A DNA stretch of 49,665 nucleotides from Imbroritus primus (lineage in GTDB: Bacteria > Pseudomonadota > Gammaproteobacteria > Burkholderiales > Burkholderiaceae). Positions within the stretch are counted from its first letter, which is position 1. Each line of letters begins with the position of its first letter. The notes under the pieces are model-generated. The model saw nothing but the letters and a program-made list of their open reading frames with translations, was not told the origin of the DNA and did not search any database. Positions 25,651 through 33,266 of this stretch are shown here, piece by piece. Made by a program: the position numbers and the translations under genes. Where the stretch lies: NCBI GenBank assembly GCA_000272025.2, contig AKCV02000002.1:1-49665 (forward strand), written 5' to 3'.

Positions 25651-26010
25651 ATGAGCACCATGACCATCACCATCGAACGCACCCCGCGCACCCTGCAGGT
25701 TGGCGACAACGCCATCCAGGTCGAGGAGCTGGGCATCCGACTGCCGTTTGCCCGCAAGCCCGCCGATCTGGGCGAGGTCGGCGGCCAGGGCCAGACCAGG
25801 ATCTACGTCACCGAAACCAAGGAACTCACCACTGCAGAGTTCGATGCCTTTGCCCGCAGCCTGTTGGTGTCGTGTGATTGGCTGCGCGGCAAGGGCGGCG
25901 GCACCGGCGATGGTTATCTCTGCGTCGAGGTCACCGCACCGGGACGCCCCTATCTCTATGTCAATCCCGAGGGTGGCGATTACGCGCGGTACGTGGCCCG
26001 TCTCGGGTGA
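25651..26010 (+). CDS. unknown accessory protein, 119 residues
   Basis: This protein starts at ATG 25651 behind AAGGAG. I do not recognise a family. It is beta-rich in the first third (TMTITIERTPRTLQVGDNAI), has a short helix around 'TTAEFDAFARSLLVSCDWL', then a Gly-rich turn and strands (GYLCVEVTAPGRPYLYVNPEG). It is small and soluble, with no transmembrane segment. Its placement among plus-strand genes sharing the 30-nt element suggests cargo such as an anti-defence or host-takeover protein; this is inference only. Confidence 0.7.
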   Translation: MSTMTITIERTPRTLQVGDNAIQVEELGIRLPFARKPADLGEVGGQGQTRIYVTETKELTTAEFDAFARSLLVSCDWLRGKGGGTGDGYLCVEVTAPGRPYLYVNPEGGDYARYVARLG

Positions 26011-26042
26011 GCGAAATTGATCGAGAAAGAGGCCAAGACCCG

Positions 26043-26072
26043 CTTGGCTTCTCAATCGAACTGCGCGTTACT
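26043..26072 (+). promoter_or_regulatory. 30-nt element, copy 4 (divergent copy, upstream of 122-aa gene)
   Basis: This is the most degenerate copy: GAACTGCGCGTTACT replaces GAACAGCGCGTTCAT, while CTTGGCTTC and the 6-base spacing are kept. It ends 36 bases before ATG 26109, the same distance as copy 2. Confidence 0.6.
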
Positions 26073-26108
26073 TCAAGTGTCGCAACGATCAACCCGAAGG
26101 AGCCCGAC

Positions 26109-26477
26109 ATGACCACCACCCAGCAAATCCCCGCCACCGAGAACGATGCCTGGGGCTTTTGGGGCACGATGAACGAGCAGGCCAGCGCCGCGTGGCCCTT
26201 GGCGATGACCGCCATCTCGGACGCCACCAGCCAGCCCCTCGAATCTGTCCGGATCTTCCTCGACAGCCGCCACGGACGCCACTTTGCCGACGACGTCCTC
26301 AACCAACTGCACGCGGGCCGCGCCCTTGCCGACGCGATCCACGCCGCCACCCAGCAGTGGATGGGTTGGAGGATCGGACGCCAGACCAGCAAGGACTACG
26401 GCATCCCGCGCGGCCTGCCGTACCTGACCGGGTTTGTGATTCACTGCGAGATCGCGGAAGATTCGCTGGCCGCCTGA
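26109..26477 (+). CDS. unknown accessory protein, 122 residues
   Basis: This protein starts at ATG 26109 behind AAGGAG; the longer open frame crosses the 30-nt element and the previous gene. The sequence has a helical first half (ENDAWGFWGTMNEQASAAW) and a conserved-looking 'LDSRHGRHFADDVLNQLHAG' followed by 'AIHAATQQWMGWRIG' and a C-terminal strand. I do not recognise a named function. The 3' end overlaps the convergent ParB-methyltransferase gene by 37 bases (26441-26477), so the cluster ends abruptly against it. Confidence 0.7.
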   Translation: MTTTQQIPATENDAWGFWGTMNEQASAAWPLAMTAISDATSQPLESVRIFLDSRHGRHFADDVLNQLHAGRALADAIHAATQQWMGWRIGRQTSKDYGIPRGLPYLTGFVIHCEIAEDSLAA

Positions 26478-27709
26478 TCGAATAGCACGCCATCCGCTTC
26501 GCGGGTGGCTCGTTTGCCAGTCCAGTCCTGCCAACGGCGCACGATCACATCGACGTACTTCGGATCGAGTTCGATCAGCCGTGCCAGCCGTCCAGACTTC
26601 TCGGCGGCGATCAGCGTCGTGCCGGAACCGCCGAACGGATCGAGCACCGCGTTGCCGGGGCGGCTGGAATTGCGGATCGCCCGCTCGACCAACTCCACCG
26701 GCTTCATCGTCGGATGCAGATCGTTCTTCTGCGGCTTCTTGATGTTCCAGACGTCGCCCTGGTCACGGTCGCCGCACCAGTGGCGCTGCGCACCCTCGGG
26801 CCATCCGTACAGGATCGGTTCGTACTGGCGCTGGTAGTCGGCGCGGCCCAGCGTGAAGGTGTTCTTGGCCCAGATGATGAACGTCGACCAATGACCACCG
26901 GCGGCGCGGAACGCGGCCTGGAGTACGTCGAGCTCGCTGGACGACATCGCCACGTAGACGCCGCCCCGGCAATGCGCGATGGTCGGCGTCAGCGCCGCCA
27001 GCAGGAAATCGTAGAAGCCGTCGCCCAAGTTGTCGTTGAGAATCGCACGATCCTTGCCGCGCATCTTGTCCTTGGCGCTGTTGGCGTAGTTCACGTTGTA
27101 CGGCGGATCGGTAAAGACCATGTCCACCTGCTCGCCGTCCAGCACGCGCTCATAGCTCTCGGCCAGGGTGGAGTCGCCGCACAGTAGGCGATGACCACCG
27201 AGCAGCCAGACGTCGCCCGGGCGCGAAACCGGCGTCTCGGCCACCTCGGGCACGGCATCGTCGTCGGACTGACCTTCGCCCTCCGGTTCATCGCCCGCCA
27301 TCAACTCGGCCAGCGCGTCGGCATCGAAGCCGGTAAGCGACAGGTCAAAGTCATCGTCCTGCAGGGCCGCGATCTCGATGCGCAGCATCGCGTCATCCCA
27401 CCCGGCGTTCTCGGCGATGCGATTGTCCGCGATGACCAACGCCCGGCGCTGCGTCGGGCTCAGATGGTCGAGCACGACTACCGGGACGATTTCCAGTCCG
27501 AGCTTTTGTGCAGCGGCGAGCCGCCCATGCCCAGCGACGATCACCCCGTCGCTACCCGCCAAGATCGGATTGGTGAAGCCAAACTCGGCAATCGAGGCGG
27601 CGATCTGCGCGACCTGCTCCTCCGAGTGGGTGCGCGCGTTGCGGGCATAGGGCAGCAGTTTGGCGGTCGGCCACTGCTCGATCCTGTCAGCCAACCAGGA
27701 GGCGTTCAT
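26441..27709 (-). CDS. ParB-like / DNA methyltransferase fusion (beta class), copy 1
   Basis: This 422-residue protein has an N-terminal ParB-like domain (residues 15-100, with AGHGRLAAAQKLG at 59-71), an acidic linker (130-160) and a beta-class methyltransferase: motif IV DPPY at 201-204 and, later, motif I DPFGGSGTT near 365. Order IV-then-I is the beta class. DPPY permits either N6-adenine or N4-cytosine methylation. It probably modifies phage DNA for protection or packaging control. It overlaps the copy-2 stop by four bases. Confidence 0.9.
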   Translation of the reverse strand: MNASWLADRIEQWPTAKLLPYARNARTHSEEQVAQIAASIAEFGFTNPILAGSDGVIVAGHGRLAAAQKLGLEIVPVVVLDHLSPTQRRALVIADNRIAENAGWDDAMLRIEIAALQDDDFDLSLTGFDADALAELMAGDEPEGEGQSDDDAVPEVAETPVSRPGDVWLLGGHRLLCGDSTLAESYERVLDGEQVDMVFTDPPYNVNYANSAKDKMRGKDRAILNDNLGDGFYDFLLAALTPTIAHCRGGVYVAMSSSELDVLQAAFRAAGGHWSTFIIWAKNTFTLGRADYQRQYEPILYGWPEGAQRHWCGDRDQGDVWNIKKPQKNDLHPTMKPVELVERAIRNSSRPGNAVLDPFGGSGTTLIAAEKSGRLARLIELDPKYVDVIVRRWQDWTGKRATREADGVLFDQAASESSAISQ

Positions 27710-29115
27710 TGCGAGGCCTCCGTGGTGGCCAGCCGCACTTCGGCGACCTCATTGAAGGACTGGCCGGTGGCCAGCAGCGTGACGGGCACGCCAGGATGGC
27801 TCTGGCGGAAGCGCTTGATGGCGACATCCACATACTCCGGCGCGATCTCGACGGTGCGGCAGATGCGACCGGTGCGCTCGGCCGCCAGCATCGTCGTGCC
27901 GCTGCCGCCGAAGGGTTCGAACACGATGTCGCCCGAATCGGTGTAGGCCTCGATGACGAACTTCGGCAGCGCGACCGGGAAGACGGCGGGGTGGTCGATG
28001 TCCTGGCCGATCTTGCCCTTGTGCCGCATCACGCGGATCACCGAGTCGGGAATCCGGGTGTCCTGCGTCGGCTGGCCCTTGTGCGTCCAGCCGCCCACTT
28101 CACCATCCTTGCTGCGCATCGCCGTGGATGAGCCATCGGCACGCAGGTGCGATTCGTGGCCTGCGTGCTTGCAGGGCACGATCTTGTTCGGCTTGCGGCT
28201 CTGCCGGTTGAAATGGAACACGAATTCGAAGCTCGGCGCGAAGCGGCCCGCCCAGTCGCCGGGCATGCCCGGCCCCTGATCCCAGACGTACCACGCGAAA
28301 CGCCGCCAGCCCTGCGTGCGCATCCAGCCCAACCACGCGTCCCAATACGGGATGACTTCGTTGTCGCGGTGTATCAGTCCGAGGTTGACCAGCACCTGGC
28401 CGTCGTCGGCCACCGGCACGTTGGCGAACGCACCACGCATCAGACCATCCCAATCGGCGATACCCCCCGACGTGTAGTCGCGCTGGTTGCCGTAGGGCGG
28501 CGAAGTGAAGCACAGTCGTGCCACATCACCCTGCATCAGCGTGGCGATGACGGCCGGGTCGGTGGCGTCGCCGCAGATCAGGCGGTGTGGGCCGATGGCC
28601 CAGGCATCGCCAGTGCGAGACACCGGCACCACCGGAGTCTCCGGCACTTCATCGGCCGCGTCTGGCTCATCGGCATCCTGCTCGTTTTCACCTTCATCGG
28701 CGACCACGTCGTCTGCGAGCAAGGCATCGATCTCCGCATCCTCGAAGCCGGTCAGCGCGAGGTCGTACCCAGCGTCGGACAACTCGGCCAGTTCCAGTGC
28801 CAGCAGCTCTTCGTTCCAGTCCGCGTCGAGCGCCAGCCGGTTGTCGGAGATGACGTAGGCGCGCTTCTGCGTCGGCGACAAATGGGCCAGCTCGATGACC
28901 GGGACTTGATCCAGTCCCAGCTTGCGCGCGGCAGCCAAGCGACCGTGGCCCGCGATGATGCCGTTGTCGCCGTCCACCAGCACCGGATTCGTCCAGCCGT
29001 ACTCGACGATGCTGGCGGCGATCTTGGCCACCTGCTCGTCGGTGTGCGTGCGTGGATTTCGGGCGTAGGGGATCAGCGCCTCGACCTTGCGGTACTCGAC
29101 GTTGAGCGTGTTCAG
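27706..29115 (-). CDS. ParB-like / DNA methyltransferase fusion, copy 2
   Basis: This is a paralogue of the downstream gene with the same layout: ParB-like domain with AGHGRLAAARKLG, an Asp/Glu-rich linker, then TSPPYGNQRDY (motif IV) and FEPFGGSGTT (motif I). SPPY hints at N4-cytosine. No ATG precedes the ParB domain. The best start is CTG 29115 (or ATT 29118) behind GAGGAA with a 6-base spacer; the longer open frame would run through a terminator hairpin. The product is about 469 residues. The two genes are coupled (ATGA). The start codon is uncertain. Confidence 0.85.
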   Translation of the reverse strand: MNTLNVEYRKVEALIPYARNPRTHTDEQVAKIAASIVEYGWTNPVLVDGDNGIIAGHGRLAAARKLGLDQVPVIELAHLSPTQKRAYVISDNRLALDADWNEELLALELAELSDAGYDLALTGFEDAEIDALLADDVVADEGENEQDADEPDAADEVPETPVVPVSRTGDAWAIGPHRLICGDATDPAVIATLMQGDVARLCFTSPPYGNQRDYTSGGIADWDGLMRGAFANVPVADDGQVLVNLGLIHRDNEVIPYWDAWLGWMRTQGWRRFAWYVWDQGPGMPGDWAGRFAPSFEFVFHFNRQSRKPNKIVPCKHAGHESHLRADGSSTAMRSKDGEVGGWTHKGQPTQDTRIPDSVIRVMRHKGKIGQDIDHPAVFPVALPKFVIEAYTDSGDIVFEPFGGSGTTMLAAERTGRICRTVEIAPEYVDVAIKRFRQSHPGVPVTLLATGQSFNEVAEVRLATTEASQ

Positions 29116-29129
29116 AATCGGTTCCTCGG

Positions 29130-29165
29130 AAAAAGAAAACCCGCCGACGGAAAACCGTGGGCGGG
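29130..29165 (-). terminator. intrinsic terminator just upstream of the ParB-methyltransferase pair
   Basis: On the minus strand a stem of CCCGCC/GGCGGG plus ACGG/CCGT closes a TTTT loop and is followed by TTTTCTTTTT. It ends transcripts coming from the early region and lies only a few bases before the ribosome binding site of the next gene, so it may act as an attenuator or antitermination target for the methyltransferases. Confidence 0.75.
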
Positions 29166-29191
29166 CTCGTGATGGGTGCGGACTGGGCGGG

Positions 29192-29226
29192 TGCAAACTG
29201 CAAACCCTGCAAACCTTGGTTTGCAG
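29192..29226. promoter_or_regulatory. cluster of TGCAAAC sites with a 20-bp palindrome
   Basis: Three direct TGCAAAC copies (29192, 29199, 29208) are followed by an inverted one. The last two form a 9-bp perfect inverted repeat (CTGCAAACC / GGTTTGCAG, 29207-29215 and 29218-29226). This is typical of an operator or iteron-like binding array. It lies in the 316-base gene-free stretch 29116-29431; besides this and the terminator I see no gene there. Confidence 0.6.
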
Positions 29227-29431
29227 TCGGACGCTAGGCGAATCCCGCGCTCGCGCCCCCCGCATTTCGATTTGGGAAGGAAGGACCCCTTTTGCCTGGG
29301 CCCGTCCCCTCAACCGTCACCGCTGTCCAGAAGATAGCTGAAATACTACCCCCGACCGGGCTGTTTTGTTGCAGGGCTGCCGGGCCTCGAAACGGACAAG
29401 CAAGGCAAGGCGAGGACAAGCGCGGCAAGCA

Positions 29432-29860
29432 TTACCCTAAATTGCCCACGTTTTTGGAAGGCAACCGCACGCCGTCGCTGTTGAGCTGTGCCGCCACGAT
29501 CTCCAGCGCCCGTTGCCAGCGCCGCCACGCCGTGGTGCGGTCGCAGGCGAAGCGGATCGTGATGTCCCGCCAGCCGTAGCGCTTGGCCCGCATCCACACG
29601 AGGTGGCGCTGCTCGACCTCCAGCCATTGCACCCAGCGCATCGTCTCCAGCATCCGGTCGATGGCCTCAGGGCTGGGCGGGAAGGGGCGGTACACCTTCT
29701 CGTCCGCAGCAAAGGCTTCCCACTCCGTGCGGACGAATGCAGGCCAGCAGTTGAAATAGCCCTGCACACGCACGGGTGGCAGGCGTCGTCCGGTGGTGGC
29801 TGCATCCTCAAACCGTGCAGCCACGTCCTCAATCGTCCAGGATGTGCGAAGGTCAGCCAT
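29432..29860 (-). CDS. DUF6362-like HTH protein
   Basis: This 142-residue protein starts at ATG 29860 behind GGAGGA. Residues 1-30 are 'TSWTIEDVAARFEDAATTGRRLP', as in DUF6362. A C-terminal HTH-like segment (YGWRDITIRFACDRTTAWRRW) follows a Trp-rich helix (METMRWVQWLEVEQRHLVWM). The domain order resembles small phage late-gene activators. A regulator of late transcription is plausible: it is the last gene before the methyltransferases and terminase, but this is inferred. It overlaps the upstream gene by eight bases. Confidence 0.75.
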   Translation of the reverse strand: MADLRTSWTIEDVAARFEDAATTGRRLPPVRVQGYFNCWPAFVRTEWEAFAADEKVYRPFPPSPEAIDRMLETMRWVQWLEVEQRHLVWMRAKRYGWRDITIRFACDRTTAWRRWQRALEIVAAQLNSDGVRLPSKNVGNLG

Positions 29861-30062
29861 GGCGTCGTCCTCCTGCGCCGTACAGGCGCTCGCCGATCTG
29901 GCGCACCAGTTCGCGTTCCATCCAGTCCAGGCGTTCGTCGTCGGGCGAGACGACCAGGATGTGCTGGTCGCGCCAGCCACGTTGCTTGATGGCGTCCAGA
30001 TCCTGGACGTCAGGTTGCAGACGACCGAGGGGGCAGCGGTACTGGGGCGTCGGGATCTTCAT
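29853..30062 (-). CDS. small early phage protein, unknown function
   Basis: This 69-residue protein starts at ATG 30062, two bases after the RuvC-like gene stop. It begins KIPTPQYRCPLGRLQPDVQD and continues with a helix 'PDDERLDWMERELVRQIGERLYG'. The longer open frame is a shadow across the resolvase gene. I recognise no domain. Its stop lies inside the DUF6362-like gene start, consistent with translational coupling. Confidence 0.65.
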   Translation of the reverse strand: MKIPTPQYRCPLGRLQPDVQDLDAIKQRGWRDQHILVVSPDDERLDWMERELVRQIGERLYGAGGRRHG

Positions 30063-30063
30063 C

Positions 30064-30537
30064 TCACACCTCCTCACGTGCGTGCTGCTCGATGGCCCAG
30101 TGCAGCAGAGCCAGCGCGTCGGCTTCGTTGTCGTCGGCAGGTTGGTGGCCACGAGCCCGGACAGACGCCACCATCTCGTCCTTGCTGGCGTTGCCCTTGC
30201 CTGTGGCGTGCTTCTTGATCGTGCCGACCGGCACGCCCTGGTACGGGATCTGGTGGTGCTCGCACCACGCAGTGAGCGTGGCGAGAACCCCGCCGTAGGC
30301 GTGTGCGGCATCGGTCGAGACGTGGCGGCGCACTTCCTCGAAGTGCAGGCAGTCGATGCCGTCACACGATTGCTTGATCTCGGTGAGCCAGCGCTTGAAG
30401 CGCAAAAAGCGCATCCCGCCGCCTTCGAAGCGATGCGGCCGGAAGCTCTCAGCGCCGCTGGTGATGTGGTCGTCGCTGCCGCGCAGCGCCCAGCCGGTGG
30501 TGGTGCCCAGATCGAGGGCGAGGATCGTCGTGGTCAT
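30064..30537 (-). CDS. RuvC-like Holliday junction resolvase
   Basis: This 157-residue protein starts at ATG 30537; the upstream 45-codon extension covers the inverted repeats and the Z-type GC tract and is unlikely to be coding. The RNase H-like core is clear: LALDLGTTTGW with D9, LHFEEV with E67 and a C-terminal DDNEADAL with D136/D140. Phage RuvC homologues resolve branched replication intermediates before packaging. It follows the primase-helicase gene by 138 bases that hold a 16-bp inverted repeat. Confidence 0.85.
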   Translation of the reverse strand: MTTTILALDLGTTTGWALRGSDDHITSGAESFRPHRFEGGGMRFLRFKRWLTEIKQSCDGIDCLHFEEVRRHVSTDAAHAYGGVLATLTAWCEHHQIPYQGVPVGTIKKHATGKGNASKDEMVASVRARGHQPADDNEADALALLHWAIEQHAREEV

Positions 30538-30561
30538 GGTGTCAGTCCTTGTCCGGTGCGG

Positions 30562-30658
30562 GTCTGACGCAGCTGACACGGAATATCGAAACTCTCCAGA
30601 GGCGCGCGCACGCGCGCACGCGTAGGAGTTACGACAAACTGCGTCAGCTGCGTCAGAC
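30562..30658. repeat. 16-bp perfect inverted repeat flanking an alternating purine-pyrimidine tract
   Basis: GTCTGACGCAGCTGAC at 30562-30577 and its exact reverse complement at 30643-30658 are 65 bases apart. Between them 30602-30622 is alternating GC/CA (GCGCGCGCACGCGCGCACGCG type). The arms contain CAGCTG. This could be a replication origin element or a regulatory site between primase and resolvase. Confidence 0.7.
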
Positions 30659-30675
30659 GGCGTGGTTTTCATGGG

Positions 30676-32958
30676 TCAGTTGTCCGCGTAGGGGGTATAG
30701 GTAGGCGTCGGCGGGTGCTTGAGGCCAATGCCCTGAAACCCGCGCACGCCCATGCCGTTACGCCATTTCTCCAGTCCGCGCGTGATCAGCAGATCGGAGA
30801 AGCGTCGTTGCGCACCGATGAATTCACCGGCCGCCTCGGCCCACTGCTTCCAGTCGTTGAACAGCTCGGCGGTCAGCGATTTGGCGTTGGGCTCGCGCAC
30901 GCAGCGCTCATCGAGCCAGCGGCCCAGCGCGTCCTCGGCCTCGAAGTACTCCTCGGTCGCTTCCACCACCCGCTGCGGCGGATCGAGACGTCCGTGGCCC
31001 TGCCAGTCCAGACAGCCCTGGACCGCCCATGCCAAGATGCCGTCGCGCTCGGCCAGCAGCTTCTGCTGGAGATGCTTGTCGCGGCGCTCGGGCGGTACGG
31101 TGATGGTGAACGGGATCAGGTGCAGTCGCCGCTTCATCGCCTCGTCAATGTTGCGAATCGCCGGTTTGTGGTTGCCCGCCACGAACAACTTGAACTGCGG
31201 GAAGAACTCGAAGAAGTCCTGCCGCATGAAGCGCGCGGAGATCTTGTCGCCACCGGTGAGGTTCTTGACCTTGGACTCGGCCCAGCGCCGTCCCTGTTCG
31301 GTTTCGATGGCCGCCACGAAGCGCGCGCCGCGCAGGCCTGCCATATCTGTCGGGTGCCGGTCGGTGCGCGTTTCCATGAAGGTGTCCATCGGCGCGTTGG
31401 TGGCGTAGTCCCCCAGGATGGTGGCCAGCGTGTTCACGAACACCGACTTGCCGTTCGCACCGGTGCCGTACAGGAAGAACAGCGCGTGCTCCTGCGTCGA
31501 GCCGGTCAGCGCGTAGCCAACCATTCGCTGCAGATAGGCCTGCAGCTCCTTGTCGCCACCGGTCACTTCGTCGATGAACTGCCACCAGGTTGGGCAGTCG
31601 CCTCCCGGCGTGGCCGTGGTGATCTTGGTCATTCGGTCGGCGCGCTCATGCGAACGCTTGCGTCCCGTCCTGAGATCGACCACACCGCCCGGCGTGTTGA
31701 GCAGCCACGGATCGGCGTCCCACTCGACGGTGGTGGCCGCGTGCCTGCGGTCTGCCCGCGCCAGCCGTTCCACGCCACTGACCGTGCCTGAGCTAGCCAG
31801 CTTGGCGGCGACCTTGGGGTTGTCTGCGCGCACGGCGGTCTGACGGCAGACGCTACGGATCAGGTCGGTGGCCGCCAGCGTGTCCTCTGTGCGCCAGCGG
31901 TGCCCGTCCCATACCAGCCAGCGCCCCCAGCCTGCCACGTAGCGCCAGTCGCGGTGGTAGCGGCGGGTGAAGGCCAGCGCCAGCGCATCCTCCGTGCCCC
32001 ACACCGATTCGTCACTGCTGACGACTGGTTCGGCGGCATCGGCCACGTCGTGCATCTGCAGGCGCGGGCCGTGGGTGAGGAAGGACGAGACGTCGAAGCC
32101 CTCGGCAATGGCATCGGCCGCATCCCAGCCCTCAGCGGCTTCCTCGGGCGGGTAAAGGATGTGGCAGGACTTGGCCCCTGCGGTCAAAACCGCTTGTGCC
32201 GCCTGTGCCGCGTAGTCCCAGCCCGGTTTGTCCCGGTCGGGCCAGATCAGCACCGACTTGCCCGCCAGAGGTGACCAGTCGGTCTTGTCGACTGGGGCGT
32301 TCGCGCCGTGCATCGCCGTGGTCGCCACCACGCCGATGGCGATCAAGGCCTGCGCGCACTTCTCGCCCTCGACCAGCACGACCTGGCTGGCAGCGGCCAG
32401 ACCCAGCTGGTTGTACAGCGGGCGGGGGTCGGGCGGGGCCATCTTGCGCCGCTTGGCATCCCAGGGGCGGAATTCCTTCTTGCGCCCGGGTGGGTCATAG
32501 CGGTACACGACCGCGATCAGCTTGCCGGTGACGTCGAAGTAGTCCCACTTGGCCGTGGCTGGGCCAAGGTCATCGACCGGGGCTTCCTTCCTGGCGCGGT
32601 GCACCGGCACCGACCGCGAACGACCGAGCAGATCGGCAGCCTCGTCGAGCACCCGGGGGAAGTCGGTGTGGACGTTGGCCCCGAGGTAGGCGGCGATCAA
32701 GGCGAAGATATCGCCTCCATCGCCTGTGGCGCGATCCGTCCAGAGTCCCGCCTTCTCGCCTTCGAGCACCACCTCGAGGCTGTCGCCGGGACTGCCCAGC
32801 ACGTCGCCGATGAGGAACTTGCCACGGCGCTTCTTGCCTGCTGGGAACATCGTGGTCAGCACCGACTCCAGGCGTGCGATCAGTTCGGCGCGAATCTCGT
32901 CGCGCTCTGACTCTCGGCTGTGCTCCGCAGTTTGAGTTGTGTCGTTGAAGTCGATCAT
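30676..32958 (-). CDS. phage primase-helicase (P4/D5-like, TOPRIM plus SF3 helicase)
   Basis: This 760-residue fusion has a TOPRIM-like primase centre (VVLVEGEK with E198; PDRD at 240-243) and a C-terminal SF3 helicase: Walker A YGTGANGKS near 497-505 and Walker B-like ARFVAAIETE near 546-555, with the D5_N-type region before it (about 330-470). It would unwind and prime phage DNA. The N-terminus overlaps the small HTH gene by four bases. This is the main replication gene of the early region. Confidence 0.9.
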   Translation of the reverse strand: MIDFNDTTQTAEHSRESERDEIRAELIARLESVLTTMFPAGKKRRGKFLIGDVLGSPGDSLEVVLEGEKAGLWTDRATGDGGDIFALIAAYLGANVHTDFPRVLDEAADLLGRSRSVPVHRARKEAPVDDLGPATAKWDYFDVTGKLIAVVYRYDPPGRKKEFRPWDAKRRKMAPPDPRPLYNQLGLAAASQVVLVEGEKCAQALIAIGVVATTAMHGANAPVDKTDWSPLAGKSVLIWPDRDKPGWDYAAQAAQAVLTAGAKSCHILYPPEEAAEGWDAADAIAEGFDVSSFLTHGPRLQMHDVADAAEPVVSSDESVWGTEDALALAFTRRYHRDWRYVAGWGRWLVWDGHRWRTEDTLAATDLIRSVCRQTAVRADNPKVAAKLASSGTVSGVERLARADRRHAATTVEWDADPWLLNTPGGVVDLRTGRKRSHERADRMTKITTATPGGDCPTWWQFIDEVTGGDKELQAYLQRMVGYALTGSTQEHALFFLYGTGANGKSVFVNTLATILGDYATNAPMDTFMETRTDRHPTDMAGLRGARFVAAIETEQGRRWAESKVKNLTGGDKISARFMRQDFFEFFPQFKLFVAGNHKPAIRNIDEAMKRRLHLIPFTITVPPERRDKHLQQKLLAERDGILAWAVQGCLDWQGHGRLDPPQRVVEATEEYFEAEDALGRWLDERCVREPNAKSLTAELFNDWKQWAEAAGEFIGAQRRFSDLLITRGLEKWRNGMGVRGFQGIGLKHPPTPTYTPYADN

Positions 32959-33266
32959 TCGGCTCCCTCGACAGGTGCGTCCGCATCCTGAGCATCACGG
33001 CCCTGGACGGCGGCGCTGCGCGCGGCCCATGCGGAAAGTTCGGACAAGCGATAGCGCACCAGACCGCCCATCAGGTAGTGCGGAATCCGGTACTTGGTGC
33101 GCATGGCATGGTCGGCGAACCAGTAGTACGGCAGGCGCAGCGCAGCCGCCGCCTGCTTGGCATCGATCATCGGTTCGATGGCATTCGCCGGAGTGTTGTT
33201 GTGCCAGTCGCTTCGTGCCTTCTCGCCTTCGGCTCGCGAAACTTCGCTGTGCTTGTTTTCGGTCAT
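32955..33266 (-). CDS. small HTH DNA-binding protein (excisionase-like)
   Basis: This 103-residue protein starts at ATG 33266, overlapping the Cas4-like stop (ATGA). The central part reads as a winged HTH: DAKQAAAALRLPYYWFADHA, then 'IPHYLMGGLVRYRLSELSAW', the pattern of excisionase/AlpA-like proteins. It would bind DNA for regulation or excision. It sits between the exonuclease-like gene and the primase, so a replication role is also possible. Confidence 0.75.
   Translation of the reverse strand: MTENKHSEVSRAEGEKARSDWHNNTPANAIEPMIDAKQAAAALRLPYYWFADHAMRTKYRIPHYLMGGLVRYRLSELSAWAARSAAVQGRDAQDADAPVEGAE

Noticed and set aside
24677-26072. Short minus-strand peptides in the 30-nt elements (ATG-AAC-GCG-CTG ... 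reading MNALxGxEAK)
   Set aside because: The similarity follows from the nucleotide repeat; downstream the frames diverge at once and copy 4 has lost the start codon.
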